A stretch of DNA of 64,000 nucleotides from Xylanibacter ruminicola (GTDB lineage Bacteria > Bacteroidota > Bacteroidia > Bacteroidales > Bacteroidaceae). Below, in pieces: positions 46,144 through 55,696 of the stretch. Position 1 is the stretch's first letter. Every line of letters starts with the position of its first letter. The DNA lies in NCBI RefSeq assembly GCF_900142525.1, contig NZ_FRBD01000019.1, positions 1 through 64,000 of the forward strand, read 5' to 3'. The position numbers and the translations under genes are program-made. The notes under the pieces were generated by a model. The model ran no database searches. It worked only from the letters and a program-made list of their open reading frames with translations, and was not told the origin of the DNA.

Positions 46144-46151
46144 CAAAAATA
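46144..46151 (-). promoter_or_regulatory. Promoter -7 box, glycosyltransferase operon
   Basis: TATTTTTG, 6 nt before the ATG; nearly leaderless. Confidence 0.5.
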
Positions 46152-46204
46152 CGAATAAGCGAGTAAAATTCCAAATTATATTTGGATAAACGTAATTTTT
46201 TAAT

Positions 46205-46212
46205 TACTTTTG
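46205..46212 (+). promoter_or_regulatory. Promoter -7 box, flippase
   Basis: TACTTTTG, 19 nt before the flippase start. Confidence 0.7.
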
Positions 46213-46230
46213 CGTTTGGTTTTATAGAAA

Positions 46231-47712
46231 ATGACAAGCAAACGCGACGAAACATATAGTCACGTGCTTAAATTCACGGGACTGTTTGGTGGAGTGCAAG
46301 GTCTGAATGTGTTGATAGGCCTTGTGCGCAATAAGTTTGTGGCGTTGTTGTTGGGGCCTGGTGGCATGGGCTTGGTGTCGCTTTTCAATACCACTGTTCA
46401 GCTTCTTTCGCAAGCCACACATCTCGGCATCTCTTTTAGTGCTGTGCGCCGTATATCGGAGTATTACGATGCCGGCGAAACAGAGAAGGCTGCCCACTAC
46501 GTTAAGGTGGTGCGAGGCTGGTGCCTGCTTACTGCGCTGCTGGGAATGCTGCTGTGCGTGGTGGTGGGCCCGTTTCTGAGCGATGCCACCTTTGCGTGGG
46601 GTAATCACACGTTGCACTTTATACTGCTGGCGCCTGCTATCGGTATGATAGCCATTACCGGTGGCGAAACGGCGATACTTAAAGGTCAGCGCAAACTGGG
46701 TGCCTTGGCTTTAGTACAGATTGTAGCGGCATTGGCATCTCTGGTCATCTCGATACCTATCTATTATTTCTTCTGGCAGGCCGGTATCGTACCTGTCATC
46801 GTGCTGATGGCATTTGTCACCATGTGTGCCACGTTGTGGTTCTCGTGGCGCATCTTCCCGTTGCAGCTAAGTGGTGCCCGCGGCATACTGGGCGAGGGTA
46901 TGGAGATGGTGCGCCTTGGTGTAGCCTTTACGTTGGCAGGTATAGCGGCTAGTGCTGCCGAGATGATAGTACGTTCGTACCTGAATGTGGTGGCCGATCT
47001 GGATATGCTGGGACTCTATAATGCCGGCTACATGCTCACCATTACCTATGCTGGCATGGTGTTCTCGGCTATGGAGACCGACTATTTCCCACGACTCTCA
47101 GGCGTTAATCGCGATGTAGAAGCCACCAACTATACCGTGAATCGCCAGATGGAGGTGTCGCTGCTTATTATTGCCCCCATGCTTACTGCGCTGATAGCCT
47201 TGCTGCCAGTGTTGATTCCGCAGTTGTTTACCAGCGAGTTCCTGCCTATGGTGCCTATGGCTCAGGTGGCGGCTCTGGCTATGTTCTTTAAGGTGCTCAC
47301 ACTGCCTGTGGCTTATATCACGCTGGCTCGTGGCTACTCTATGACTTATCTGGTGCTTGAATCGTCGTATTACGTGGTGTTTGTGCTGCTCATTGTGCTG
47401 GGCTATCAGTATGCGGGACTGTTGGGCACGGGCGTTGCCATCACATTGGCTCATGTGTTCGACTACGTGATGATTAACCTCTATGCCTATAAAAAATACG
47501 GCTACCGCGTTTCGGTAACCGTATCTCGTTATGCTATTGTTTTGTTTTCTCTTGGATTCCTCGCCTACGCCTGTACCATCGTTCTTGATGGCTTTGTCTA
47601 CTGGCTAGTAGAACTGTTCGTTGTTTCGGCGAGCAGCCTGTATTCACTCCAGATACTTCGTAAGAAGACTCATCTGTGGCAGGCCCTAACCCGTAGGTTC
47701 CGCAAGGATTAG
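46231..47712 (+). CDS. Polysaccharide flippase (Wzx/O-antigen translocase-like)
   Basis: 493 residues, twelve to fourteen helices of the MATE/MOP type; N-terminal FGGVQGLNVLIGLVRNKFVALLLGPGGMGLVSL is typical of O-antigen flippases. Moves lipid-linked oligosaccharide across the inner membrane. Divergent from three transferases and 3 kb from a fourth. It converges on the porin gene with a 4-nt overlap. Confidence 0.88.
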   Translation: MTSKRDETYSHVLKFTGLFGGVQGLNVLIGLVRNKFVALLLGPGGMGLVSLFNTTVQLLSQATHLGISFSAVRRISEYYDAGETEKAAHYVKVVRGWCLLTALLGMLLCVVVGPFLSDATFAWGNHTLHFILLAPAIGMIAITGGETAILKGQRKLGALALVQIVAALASLVISIPIYYFFWQAGIVPVIVLMAFVTMCATLWFSWRIFPLQLSGARGILGEGMEMVRLGVAFTLAGIAASAAEMIVRSYLNVVADLDMLGLYNAGYMLTITYAGMVFSAMETDYFPRLSGVNRDVEATNYTVNRQMEVSLLIIAPMLTALIALLPVLIPQLFTSEFLPMVPMAQVAALAMFFKVLTLPVAYITLARGYSMTYLVLESSYYVVFVLLIVLGYQYAGLLGTGVAITLAHVFDYVMINLYAYKKYGYRVSVTVSRYAIVLFSLGFLAYACTIVLDGFVYWLVELFVVSASSLYSLQILRKKTHLWQALTRRFRKD

Positions 47713-48839
47713 AAGCGGAAGTCGAGCTCTACATCTACAAAGTTGTGGTTCTTGTTAACTGAACGCTCGTTTACAAGACCATACTCTGCGTTAAGCTGCA
47801 GATTCTTTGAGAAGTAATAGTTCAAACCGATCTCGTACATCGACTTTGATGTGCTCCATTCCTTCTGGCTGCGATATGTCTGATAACGAGCCTTAGCGTG
47901 GAGCTTGCCCTTGATTACAGGAACGATACCGAATGCATACCAACCATCGGCCTTGTCGCCCTTAGAGTAATCTATCTGACGAACGTTGTTACCAGCTTTT
48001 TCTGCACCCCAGCCCTGGCTGTGCAGATATTCAGCACGGAATGTGTACTCGTCCTTGTCGTACTCAGCCGAAATGGCGTAACGGTTCTTCTCAACGCTTC
48101 TTGTTTTCTCTATCACTGGGTCGTACATTCCACCGCGGGTACCAGTCCATCCGAAAGCACCGATGCGCAAACCCTTGATAGGCATTACCCATAGACCACC
48201 GATAATATCCTTGCGGTTGTCCTTATCCTTCTCGTTCACACCCTCACCATTGTAAACACCAATCTGGTAGTGCAGCAATCGGCGTCCGTTGGCATTGGGG
48301 AACAAATCTCCAGAGAACTGAATACCGATGTCACGACCTCCTGATGACTTCTCACCTGTACGATCGCCGAAACCAGAGAGATTGTTGATAACCATAGCGT
48401 AAGAATACCATCCCTGAGTGATGGGGTGGGTGGGGTTCTCGAATGTGAAGGCACGCTTGAACTGACCAGCACGAATCTTGAACTCAGGATATTTGCGCCA
48501 CTCAGCATAGAGGTCAACCAACTGTACGGTTGGCTGTCCAGGACCAGTTACGTTTGTGCCCTGAATCTGAGCACGCCAGTCGAAATCGCCAATCTTACCG
48601 TCCAGAATGAAACGAGCCAAACGAAGATTAAATGTGTTTGTGTGAGCACCCTCAGTGTCTTCTCCCTGATATTGCAGCATGCCGTAGCCGCTGAACTTGA
48701 TGTTTTTCACCCAAGCAGGAACCTCAATGGTAGCCTTCTCGGTAGTTGCCTGTGTTTCTTCAACTTCAGCAACAGTTTCTGCGTTTGCAATGCCAACCGA
48801 TGCGATGAGCAATGCGAATAACCAAGTTAATCTCTTCAT
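47709..48839 (-). CDS. OprO/OprP-type outer-membrane porin
   Basis: 376 residues with a signal peptide (cut after ANA). A short helical segment precedes a 16-strand-like barrel: FSGYGMLQYQGED, FNLRLARFILDGKIGDFDWRAQIQG, IRAGQFKRAFTFENP, GRDIGIQFSG, and C-terminal aromatic VDVELDFRF, the BAM recognition end. Resembles phosphate-selective porins; the ion is not certain. Confidence 0.88.
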   Translation of the reverse strand: MKRLTWLFALLIASVGIANAETVAEVEETQATTEKATIEVPAWVKNIKFSGYGMLQYQGEDTEGAHTNTFNLRLARFILDGKIGDFDWRAQIQGTNVTGPGQPTVQLVDLYAEWRKYPEFKIRAGQFKRAFTFENPTHPITQGWYSYAMVINNLSGFGDRTGEKSSGGRDIGIQFSGDLFPNANGRRLLHYQIGVYNGEGVNEKDKDNRKDIIGGLWVMPIKGLRIGAFGWTGTRGGMYDPVIEKTRSVEKNRYAISAEYDKDEYTFRAEYLHSQGWGAEKAGNNVRQIDYSKGDKADGWYAFGIVPVIKGKLHAKARYQTYRSQKEWSTSKSMYEIGLNYYFSKNLQLNAEYGLVNERSVNKNHNFVDVELDFRF

Positions 48840-48867
48840 AATTCCTTTAGTTTAAATTAGTATGGCG

Positions 48868-48875
48868 CAAATATA
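48868..48875 (-). promoter_or_regulatory. Promoter -7 box, porin
   Basis: TATATTTG, 29 nt before the start codon. Confidence 0.7.
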
Positions 48876-48926
48876 AGGATTATTTTCTAATAATCCAAAC
48901 ATTTTGCACCAAAAGTTAAATAAAAT

Positions 48927-50393
48927 TTATCGTTTTGTAAGTAAAACCACATTTTCTACGTGCGGCGTGTGGGGGAACATATCCACTGGCTGCACTTCTG
49001 CTACTTTGTAGTTTGCATCCATGGCCTGCAAATCGCGAGCCTGTGTGGCAGGGTTGCACGATACGTACACAATTCTTTCGGGAGCCGCATTCAGAATTGT
49101 TTTTACCACATCGGGGTGCATACCGGCACGTGGAGGGTCGGTAATAATCACGTCGGGGCGCCCGTATTCTGCAATGAACTCATCTGTCAGAATATCCTTC
49201 ATGTCGCCAGCAAAGAACAGGGTGTTGTCGATGCCGTTAATCTCTGAATTCACCTTGGCATCCTCGATGGCCTCGGGCACGTATTCGATACCGATTACCT
49301 TCTTGGCCTTCTTAGCCACAAAGTTGGCAATGGTGCCTGTACCTGTGTAGAGGTCGTAAACCAAGGGCTTGCTAGTATCACTAGATAAATTAGAAAATGC
49401 AAACTCGCGAGCTACTGAGTATAGATGGTATGCCTGCTCGGTATTGGTCTGATAGAAGCTCTTGGGGCCTACCTTGAACTTCAGGTCTTCCATCAGCTCA
49501 AAGATATGGTCGGTACCCTTAAACACCATGATGTCCTGATCGCCAATGGTGTCGTTGCACTTCTGGTTGTCCAGATACATCAGTGAACTGATCTGTGGGA
49601 ACTTGTCGGCAATGTGCTGCAGCAGTCCTTTAGCCTCAGTCTCGCTCTGTGCGAGCGCCTCGTCTGTAGTGCGGTCGTAGTGGAACTGGAATATCACCAT
49701 CCACTCGCCGCTGGCGCTATTGCGGATAATCACATCGCGCAGCAGTCCTACCTGAGCTCTCAGGTCGAAGAAACTCAAGCCCTTCTCCATGGCATAGTCG
49801 CGCACCTCGTTGCGAATCTGGTTCTGCAAATCGTCCATCAGCCAACACTTCTCGATGGGCAGAATCTTGTCGAATGCACCTGTGATGTGGAATCCGATGG
49901 CGGGTACATCCTTCAGGCTCTGACTCTCGTCGTTAGGCAGTGTCTGTATCTGCTCCTTGGTTAGGTAGCGCTTGTTGGCGCAACCAAAGTCGAGCTTATT
50001 GCGATACTCCTGGGTGTGAACCGAACCCATGATGGGGCGGAACTCGGGCAACTCAATCTTGCCGATGCGTGTCAGCTGGTCTTTCACTTGCTGCTGCTTG
50101 AACTTCAGCTGCTCTTCGTAGGGCAGGTTCTGCCACTTACATCCTCCGCACACACCGAAGTGGGCGCAGAAAGGGGTCGCGCGTACATTACTATATTTGA
50201 TGAACCGTACTACTTCGCCCTCGGCAAACGAGTGCTTCTTGCGGCGAATCTGCACGTCGCACACGTCGCCAGGCACGCAGAATGGTACAAACACCACCAT
50301 GTCGTTCCAGTGGAACAGGCACTTGCCCTCGGCAGCTACAGCCTCAATCTCAACACCCTCAAGGAGTGGTAATGGTTTCTTGTTTCTTGCCAT
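48927..50393 (-). CDS. rlmD: 23S rRNA (uracil-C5)-methyltransferase, RlmD/RumA type
   Basis: About 488 residues. TRAM-like N terminus, iron-sulfur Cys set CAHFGVCGGCKWQNL, SAM motif YDLYTGTGTIANFVA, TDPPRAGMH, and catalytic Cys in YVSCNPATQARDL. Probably methylates U1939 (or a related site) of 23S rRNA. ATG 50393 is used because the longer frame includes the promoter TACCTTTG. Before the SAM motif, SNLSSDTSKP is partly encoded by a two-unit CTAG 9-nt repeat. Confidence 0.92.
   Translation of the reverse strand: MARNKKPLPLLEGVEIEAVAAEGKCLFHWNDMVVFVPFCVPGDVCDVQIRRKKHSFAEGEVVRFIKYSNVRATPFCAHFGVCGGCKWQNLPYEEQLKFKQQQVKDQLTRIGKIELPEFRPIMGSVHTQEYRNKLDFGCANKRYLTKEQIQTLPNDESQSLKDVPAIGFHITGAFDKILPIEKCWLMDDLQNQIRNEVRDYAMEKGLSFFDLRAQVGLLRDVIIRNSASGEWMVIFQFHYDRTTDEALAQSETEAKGLLQHIADKFPQISSLMYLDNQKCNDTIGDQDIMVFKGTDHIFELMEDLKFKVGPKSFYQTNTEQAYHLYSVAREFAFSNLSSDTSKPLVYDLYTGTGTIANFVAKKAKKVIGIEYVPEAIEDAKVNSEINGIDNTLFFAGDMKDILTDEFIAEYGRPDVIITDPPRAGMHPDVVKTILNAAPERIVYVSCNPATQARDLQAMDANYKVAEVQPVDMFPHTPHVENVVLLTKR
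49372..49389. repeat. 9-nt CTAG-phased coding repeat in rlmD
   Basis: CTAG at 49372 and 49381, 9 nt apart and in frame; the next unit is a TTAG. The smallest of three such arrays in the window. Confidence 0.65.
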
Positions 50394-50413
50394 ACAATTC
50401 TTTATTTTGGGTG

Positions 50414-50421
50414 CAAAGGTA
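50414..50421 (-). promoter_or_regulatory. Promoter -7 box, rlmD
   Basis: TACCTTTG, 21 nt before ATG 50393. Confidence 0.7.
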
Positions 50422-50514
50422 CTATAATTATAGCAAAAATCCAAACTAATTGCAGGGTTATAGGTCAAAAAATCAAAAATGTAAGGTCGACTTTACAAAT
50501 TTTGCCTTTTTTTC

Positions 50515-50545
50515 TTGCAGAATTGATTGGATTTTAGTATCTTTG
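50515..50545 (+). promoter_or_regulatory. Promoter of ppdK
   Basis: TTG (50515-50517), 20-nt spacer, TATCTTTG (50538-50545). Confidence 0.8.
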
Positions 50546-50592
50546 CAAAATCTAATCAAAAATAATTTATCATCAACAAATAAATATTACGT

Positions 50593-53313
50593 ATGAGTCA
50601 GAAAAGAGTTTACCTCTTCGGTAATGGTAAGGCCGAAGGTAATGCAAAAATGCGTGAGGAACTTGGCGGTAAGGGTGCTAACCTTGCCGAGATGAACCAT
50701 ATCGGTGTGCCTGTTCCTCCAGGTTTCACAATCACCACAGATTGTTGTAATGAGTACTATCAGGTTGGTCAGCAGAAGATTATGGAACTTCTGAATGACG
50801 ACGTGATGGCTGCCGTGAAGCACATTGAAGACCTGATGAACTGTAAATTCGGCGATGCCCAGAATCCTCTGTTGGTATCAGTACGTTCTGGTGCCCGCGC
50901 CTCAATGCCTGGTATGATGGACACCATCCTGAACCTGGGATTGAACGACGAGGTTGCCGAGGGTATGGCTAAGAAGACAAACAATCCTCACTTCGTATAC
51001 GACTCTTATCGCCGTTTCGTACAGATGTACGGTGATGTAGTGCTCGAGATGAAGCCTGTAAATAAGACCGATATCGACCCATTCGAGGAGATTATCGAGA
51101 AGGTTAAGAAGGAGAGCGGTGTTGTTCTGGATAAGGACCTCTCAGTAGAGGATCTGAAGAAACTGGTTCAGCTGTTCAAGGCTGCCATCAAGGAGCGCAC
51201 TGGTAAGGACTTCCCCAACGATCCTATCGAGCAGCTCTGGGGCGCTATCTGCGCTGTATTCCGCAGTTGGATGAACGAGCGTGCTATCCTGTATCGTAAG
51301 ATGGAAGGAATCCCCGACGAGTGGGGTACAGCCGTATCAGTAATGGCTATGGTATTCGGTAACATGGGCGATACATCAGCTACTGGTGTTTGCTTCAGCC
51401 GTGATGCTGCCAATGGTGAGAACCTGTTCAACGGTGAGTATCTGGTTAATGCTCAGGGTGAGGACGTTGTGGCTGGTATCCGTACTCCACAGCAGATTAC
51501 CAAGATCGGTTCTCAGCGCTGGGCTGAGCGCGCTGGTATCTCTGAGGAGGAGCGCGTTGCCAAGTATCCTTCAATGGAGGAGGCTATGCCTGAGATCTAT
51601 GCCGAGCTGAATGGTATCCAGGACAAGCTGGAGCACCACTATCACGATATGCAGGATATGGAGTTCACCGTTCAGGAGGGCAAGCTGTGGTTCCTCCAGA
51701 CACGTAACGGTAAGCGTACTGGTGCTGCTATGGTTAAGATTGCTATCGACCTGCTGCACGAGGGTATGATCGACGAGAAGACTGCCATCCAGCGCTGCGA
51801 GCCTCAGAAGCTCGACGAGCTGCTGCACCCCGTATTCGATAAGAAGGCTCTGGCTCAGGCCAAGGTTATCGCTCAGGGTCTGCCTGCATCTCCAGGTGCT
51901 GCCTGCGGTCAGATTGTATTCCACGCTGACGATGCTAAGGAGTGGCACGAGAATGGTCATCAGGTAGTTCTGGTTCGTATCGAGACCTCACCTGAGGATC
52001 TGGCTGGTATGGCTGCTGCCGAGGGTATCCTCACCGCTCGTGGTGGTATGACCTCTCACGCTGCTGTTGTGGCTCGTGGTATGGGTAAGTGCTGCGTATC
52101 GGGTGTTGGTGCTCTGAATGTAAGCTATAAGGATAAGACTGTTGAGATCGACGGTACAGTATATAAGGAGGGTGACTACATCTCTCTGAACGGTACAACC
52201 GGTCAGGTTTACGCTGGCGAGGTTCCAACCAAGGCTGCTGAGCTTTCGGGCGACTTCAAGGAGCTGATGGACCTCTGCGACAAGTACACCAAGCTGCAGG
52301 TTCGTACCAATGCTGATACACCACACGATGCACAGGTTGCTCGCGCATTCGGTGCTAAGGGTATCGGTCTGACACGTACCGAGCACATGTTCTTCGAGGA
52401 TCAGAAGATCGTTGCTATGCGTGAGATGATTCTGGCTGATAGCGTTGCCGGACGTGAGAAGGCTCTTGCTAAGCTGCTGCCTTACCAGAAGGCCGACTTC
52501 AAGGGTATCCTCGAGGCTATGGACGGTCTGCCCGTTAACATCCGTCTGCTCGATCCACCTCTCCACGAGTTCGTTCCCCACGATCAGGCTGGTCAGGAGA
52601 CCATGGCTAAGGAGATGGGCGTAAGCTTGGAGGAGATCAAGCGTCGTGTTGACTCACTCGCTGAGAACAACCCAATGCTGGGTCACCGTGGTTGCCGTCT
52701 GGGTATCACCTTCCCTGAGATTACCGCTATGCAGACCAAGGCTATCCTCTCTGCCGCTTGCGAGCTGAAGAAGGAGGGCAAAAACCCAATGCCAGAGATC
52801 ATGGTTCCTCTGATTGGTACTATCAACGAGCTCAAGCAGCAGAAGGAGATTATCCAGTATGCCGCTAAGGAGGTATTCGCTGAGTACGGTATCGAGGTTG
52901 AGTTCGAAATCGGTACAATGATCGAGATTCCACGTGCTGCCCTGACTGCTGATCTGATTGCTTCAGAGGCTCAGTACTTCTCATTCGGTACCAACGACCT
53001 CACTCAGATGACCTTCGGTTACAGCCGCGACGATATCGCTTCGTTCCTGCCTGTATACCTCGACAAGAAGATTCTGAAGGTTGACCCATTCCAGGTTCTC
53101 GACCAGGTTGGTGTAGGCCGTCTCATTAAGTTTGCCGTTAAGGAGGGTCGTGAGGTTCGTCCAGACCTGCGTTGCGGTATCTGTGGTGAGCATGGTGGTG
53201 AGCCTAGCTCTGTTAAGTTCTGCGCTAAGGTTGGCATGAACTACGCAAGCTGTTCTCCATTCCGTGTGCCCATCGCACGCCTCGCCGCCGCGCAGGCAGC
53301 TGTTGAAGAGTAA
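50593..53313 (+). CDS. ppdK: Pyruvate, phosphate dikinase
   Basis: 906 residues, full length. Nucleotide-binding domain (RSGARASMPGMMDTILNLGLN), phospho-His domain (GGMTSHAAVVARGMGKCC), and PEP/pyruvate barrel ending in CGICGEHGGEPSSVKFC with the catalytic Cys. Interconverts pyruvate, ATP and phosphate with PEP, AMP and pyrophosphate; central in Bacteroidales glycolysis. Codon use is highly biased, as in abundant proteins. Its last 30 nt recur 2.3 kb downstream. Confidence 0.96.
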   Translation: MSQKRVYLFGNGKAEGNAKMREELGGKGANLAEMNHIGVPVPPGFTITTDCCNEYYQVGQQKIMELLNDDVMAAVKHIEDLMNCKFGDAQNPLLVSVRSGARASMPGMMDTILNLGLNDEVAEGMAKKTNNPHFVYDSYRRFVQMYGDVVLEMKPVNKTDIDPFEEIIEKVKKESGVVLDKDLSVEDLKKLVQLFKAAIKERTGKDFPNDPIEQLWGAICAVFRSWMNERAILYRKMEGIPDEWGTAVSVMAMVFGNMGDTSATGVCFSRDAANGENLFNGEYLVNAQGEDVVAGIRTPQQITKIGSQRWAERAGISEEERVAKYPSMEEAMPEIYAELNGIQDKLEHHYHDMQDMEFTVQEGKLWFLQTRNGKRTGAAMVKIAIDLLHEGMIDEKTAIQRCEPQKLDELLHPVFDKKALAQAKVIAQGLPASPGAACGQIVFHADDAKEWHENGHQVVLVRIETSPEDLAGMAAAEGILTARGGMTSHAAVVARGMGKCCVSGVGALNVSYKDKTVEIDGTVYKEGDYISLNGTTGQVYAGEVPTKAAELSGDFKELMDLCDKYTKLQVRTNADTPHDAQVARAFGAKGIGLTRTEHMFFEDQKIVAMREMILADSVAGREKALAKLLPYQKADFKGILEAMDGLPVNIRLLDPPLHEFVPHDQAGQETMAKEMGVSLEEIKRRVDSLAENNPMLGHRGCRLGITFPEITAMQTKAILSAACELKKEGKNPMPEIMVPLIGTINELKQQKEIIQYAAKEVFAEYGIEVEFEIGTMIEIPRAALTADLIASEAQYFSFGTNDLTQMTFGYSRDDIASFLPVYLDKKILKVDPFQVLDQVGVGRLIKFAVKEGREVRPDLRCGICGEHGGEPSSVKFCAKVGMNYASCSPFRVPIARLAAAQAAVEE

Positions 53314-53315
53314 TC
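53284..53315 (+). repeat. ppdK 3'-end repeat, copy 1 (possible att site)
   Basis: 32 nt covering the last codons and stop of ppdK; 30/32 identical to 55640-55671. The two copies bracket the first Fic gene and its neighbour. Confidence 0.8.
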
Positions 53316-53338
53316 TGAATACTCTGATATAATGAAAG

Positions 53339-53368
53339 GGACCTGTCCGTTTGGGCAGGTCCTTTTTT
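53339..53368 (+). terminator. Terminator after ppdK
   Basis: GGACCTGTCC, GTTT, GGGCAGGTCC, then TTTTTT. Confidence 0.92.
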
Positions 53369-53464
53369 AGTCTTCGGAAGAAGGTTTCCGACGATTATTG
53401 ACTAAAAACGTTGCATAATTTGCGATAATTTGCAGATTTGTTTGGCTATTCGACATTATTTTAG

Positions 53465-53472
53465 TATTTTTG
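53465..53472 (+). promoter_or_regulatory. Promoter -7 box, first Fic gene
   Basis: TATTTTTG, 57 nt before ATG 53529. Confidence 0.6.
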
Positions 53473-53528
53473 CCGCAGAATTTGCGACGTTGTATATGAA
53501 ATTTTGTCGCATAAAGTACGAATGCATT

Positions 53529-54824
53529 ATGTATATACACGAAAGAGACAATTGGACAAACTTCCGTTGGGACACTTCTAAGGTGTCGCTTCTTCAGGAG
53601 ATAGTATTCCGTAAGCAGGGGTTGCTTTATGGCAGGTTAAGTTCATTGGGATTTGACAGCAAATTACGTGCGATGGCGGAGAACCTGACCTACGACGTAG
53701 TGTATTCTTCGGAAATTGAAGGCATACGGCTGAACGTAGATGAGGTGCGTTCTTCCATTGCCCGGAAGCTTGGTATTGAGAATGTGAAATATACTGCGCC
53801 ATCGCATTATGTCGATTCCGTCGTGGGTGTGATGCTCGAAGCGGTTCAACATTATGATATGCCCCTCAGTAAAGAGAAATTGTGCGCTTGGCAATCCGCT
53901 TTCTTTCCTTCGGGTTATAGCGAAGGAAGCCAGATAGAAATAGGTCAGTACCGTACAAACGAGGAGCATATTGTCAGCGGGATGTTCGGACGTGAGAAGA
54001 TTCACTATATTGCTCCTTCTCCAGAGCGTGTAGAAGAGGAGATGGGAAAATTCCTCATCTGGTTTGATGGCGAGGAGCCAGTAAGCAGCGTCATCCGTTC
54101 TGCCATCGCTCATTTTTGGTTTGTAAGCATTCATCCCTTCGAGGATGGTAATGGGCGGTTGGCCCGCATTCTTTCAGACATGCTTCTTGCTCGTGGAGAA
54201 AAGAGCGAGTTCCGTTTCTACAATGTTTCATCACAGATTAATAAGGACAAGAATCACTACTACGAGATTCTGGAACGGATGCAGCATGGCGATGGCGATA
54301 TAACGGAGTGGTTGGTGTGGTACATGCAGAAATTGGTGGATGCTCTCGACGAAGCAGATACCATCGTCACTACCATTTTGAATAAGAGTTTCTTCTGGCA
54401 GAAAGCTTCCGCTGTACCAATGACAGAAAGGCAAACGCAGATGCTCAATCTGTTCCTTGACGGCTACGAGGCAAAGATAACGTCAAAGACGTGGGCATCA
54501 TTGGCCAAGTGCTCGAAAGACACAGCTATACGTGACATACAGGACTTGATTAACAAGAACATCCTGAAAGAGGACATTCCAGGAGCTAAACGCCCAAGCT
54601 ACTCCATTGTCTATGATGCAGAAGACATGACGCAATTCTTCGCAGAGATAAGCATTACTGAAGAAAATGGCATTCCATATCTCAATGCCTTGTATAAAGG
54701 TAAGAAACCAATTTGCGAAAGAATTCTCAGACTCGATGCTGACCGATTCCAGAAAGGCGATTTGCCATTGTCTAATCTACTCAGTAAATACTGTTCGTAT
54801 ATAGTTGCAAGTAATAGAGAATAG
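53529..54824 (+). CDS. Fic-domain protein with DUF4172 N terminus
   Basis: About 431 residues. DUF4172 (YIHERDNWTNFRWDTSKV), a self-inhibitory helix with S60xxxE64-G65 (SSEIEG), the Fic core HPFEDGNGRLAR (about 201-212), and a C-terminal winged-helix-like region (LAKCSKDTAIRDIQDLINKNIL). Class II Fic enzymes AMPylate Tyr/Thr/Ser of target proteins and are restrained by the Glu of the inhibitory motif; both the motif and catalytic His are present. MYIHERDNW is the family start; ATG 53496 is the alternative. The gene lies between the two copies of the ppdK 3' end, so it is probably acquired. Target unknown. Confidence 0.9.
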   Translation: MYIHERDNWTNFRWDTSKVSLLQEIVFRKQGLLYGRLSSLGFDSKLRAMAENLTYDVVYSSEIEGIRLNVDEVRSSIARKLGIENVKYTAPSHYVDSVVGVMLEAVQHYDMPLSKEKLCAWQSAFFPSGYSEGSQIEIGQYRTNEEHIVSGMFGREKIHYIAPSPERVEEEMGKFLIWFDGEEPVSSVIRSAIAHFWFVSIHPFEDGNGRLARILSDMLLARGEKSEFRFYNVSSQINKDKNHYYEILERMQHGDGDITEWLVWYMQKLVDALDEADTIVTTILNKSFFWQKASAVPMTERQTQMLNLFLDGYEAKITSKTWASLAKCSKDTAIRDIQDLINKNILKEDIPGAKRPSYSIVYDAEDMTQFFAEISITEENGIPYLNALYKGKKPICERILRLDADRFQKGDLPLSNLLSKYCSYIVASNRE

Positions 54825-54859
54825 AAAAAATAGAAATGTAAACATATGAATTTAAAATT

Positions 54860-55474
54860 ATGACCAGAGAAGAATCAAGAGCACGTAACGCATTGGAGAA
54901 AGTCTCAAATAAGTGTAGGAAACAAGTAGCAAAGAACTTTGGTTGGAAACAATGCGACTATCTCAATTGGAAAATTGATTCCGGCTATTATTTCAGCTTG
55001 TGTCATTGTGTCTTGGAGCAGGTTGAGCTTTCCGTGAAGCCATATTTTATTGATGATTTATGGTGGGACATATTTGAGGTGCCAGAATGCAAACAAGCAC
55101 CTAAGAGTTTAAGAGGTAATGGAGCTTTTGCTGTTCCAGATGTACACTTAAAGGAGTACTTTGTCTTTGATACAGACAAAATTCCTGTTTACACAGAAGA
55201 TGATGTGGTCGCCCGATGGGAAAGCACGTTCAATACCATAGAATCAGACATTGCTCATTTCCTCAGCGAGAATCCCAATCCCGATGCTTTTTGCCCAACG
55301 GGGCGAACTAACCGCATTTACGAACTAATGATGGACATACACTCAGGTAATCTTGACCAAGTTCAAGAAAAGATTGAATTATCCAAGACAAACCACATTG
55401 GAGGATTCTTTCAGGGGCCCAAAGGTTATGATTATGAATATATTGAAAGATGGCTGAGTGGTCAGAAGCGGTAA
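54860..55474 (+). CDS. Unknown protein next to a Fic gene
   Basis: 204 residues, no signal peptide or membrane segment. N-terminal basic helix (ESRARNALEKVSNKCRKQVAKNFGWKQ), then a Trp/Tyr/Phe-rich alpha/beta region (GYYFSLCHCVLEQVELSVKPYFIDDLWWDIF). I do not recognise the family. A/T-richer than ppdK; 35 nt after the Fic gene and inside the same 32-bp bracket, so it may be cargo or a partner of it. Confidence 0.6.
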   Translation: MTREESRARNALEKVSNKCRKQVAKNFGWKQCDYLNWKIDSGYYFSLCHCVLEQVELSVKPYFIDDLWWDIFEVPECKQAPKSLRGNGAFAVPDVHLKEYFVFDTDKIPVYTEDDVVARWESTFNTIESDIAHFLSENPNPDAFCPTGRTNRIYELMMDIHSGNLDQVQEKIELSKTNHIGGFFQGPKGYDYEYIERWLSGQKR

Positions 55475-55639
55475 ATTTCAATTTAGCGAAAAACAAGAAA
55501 ATGACATAGAAATAGATTTTTCTGCCGTAAAAACACGTTTTCGTTGCCATGAGCGTGTAAAAACGTGCAGAATGTGTCGTAAAAGAGTCGCCAGTAGTTT
55601 ACAATAACTCTGTAACTCGTTGATAATCAACATCTGTTA

Positions 55640-55671
55640 GCCGCCGCACAGGCAGCAGTTGAAGAGTAATC
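55640..55671 (+). repeat. ppdK 3'-end repeat, copy 2 (possible att site)
   Basis: 32 nt, 30/32 to the end of ppdK including the stop codon; sequence upstream differs, so only the very end is duplicated. A terminator follows, as after the real gene. Confidence 0.85.
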
Positions 55672-55696
55672 CCCTTCAATCATTATAAAAAAAGAA

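Noticed and set aside
46222..46617. 131-codon minus-strand frame within the flippase gene
   Set aside because: Antisense shadow; composition rich in His/Gln/Arg as typical for complement of a membrane gene.
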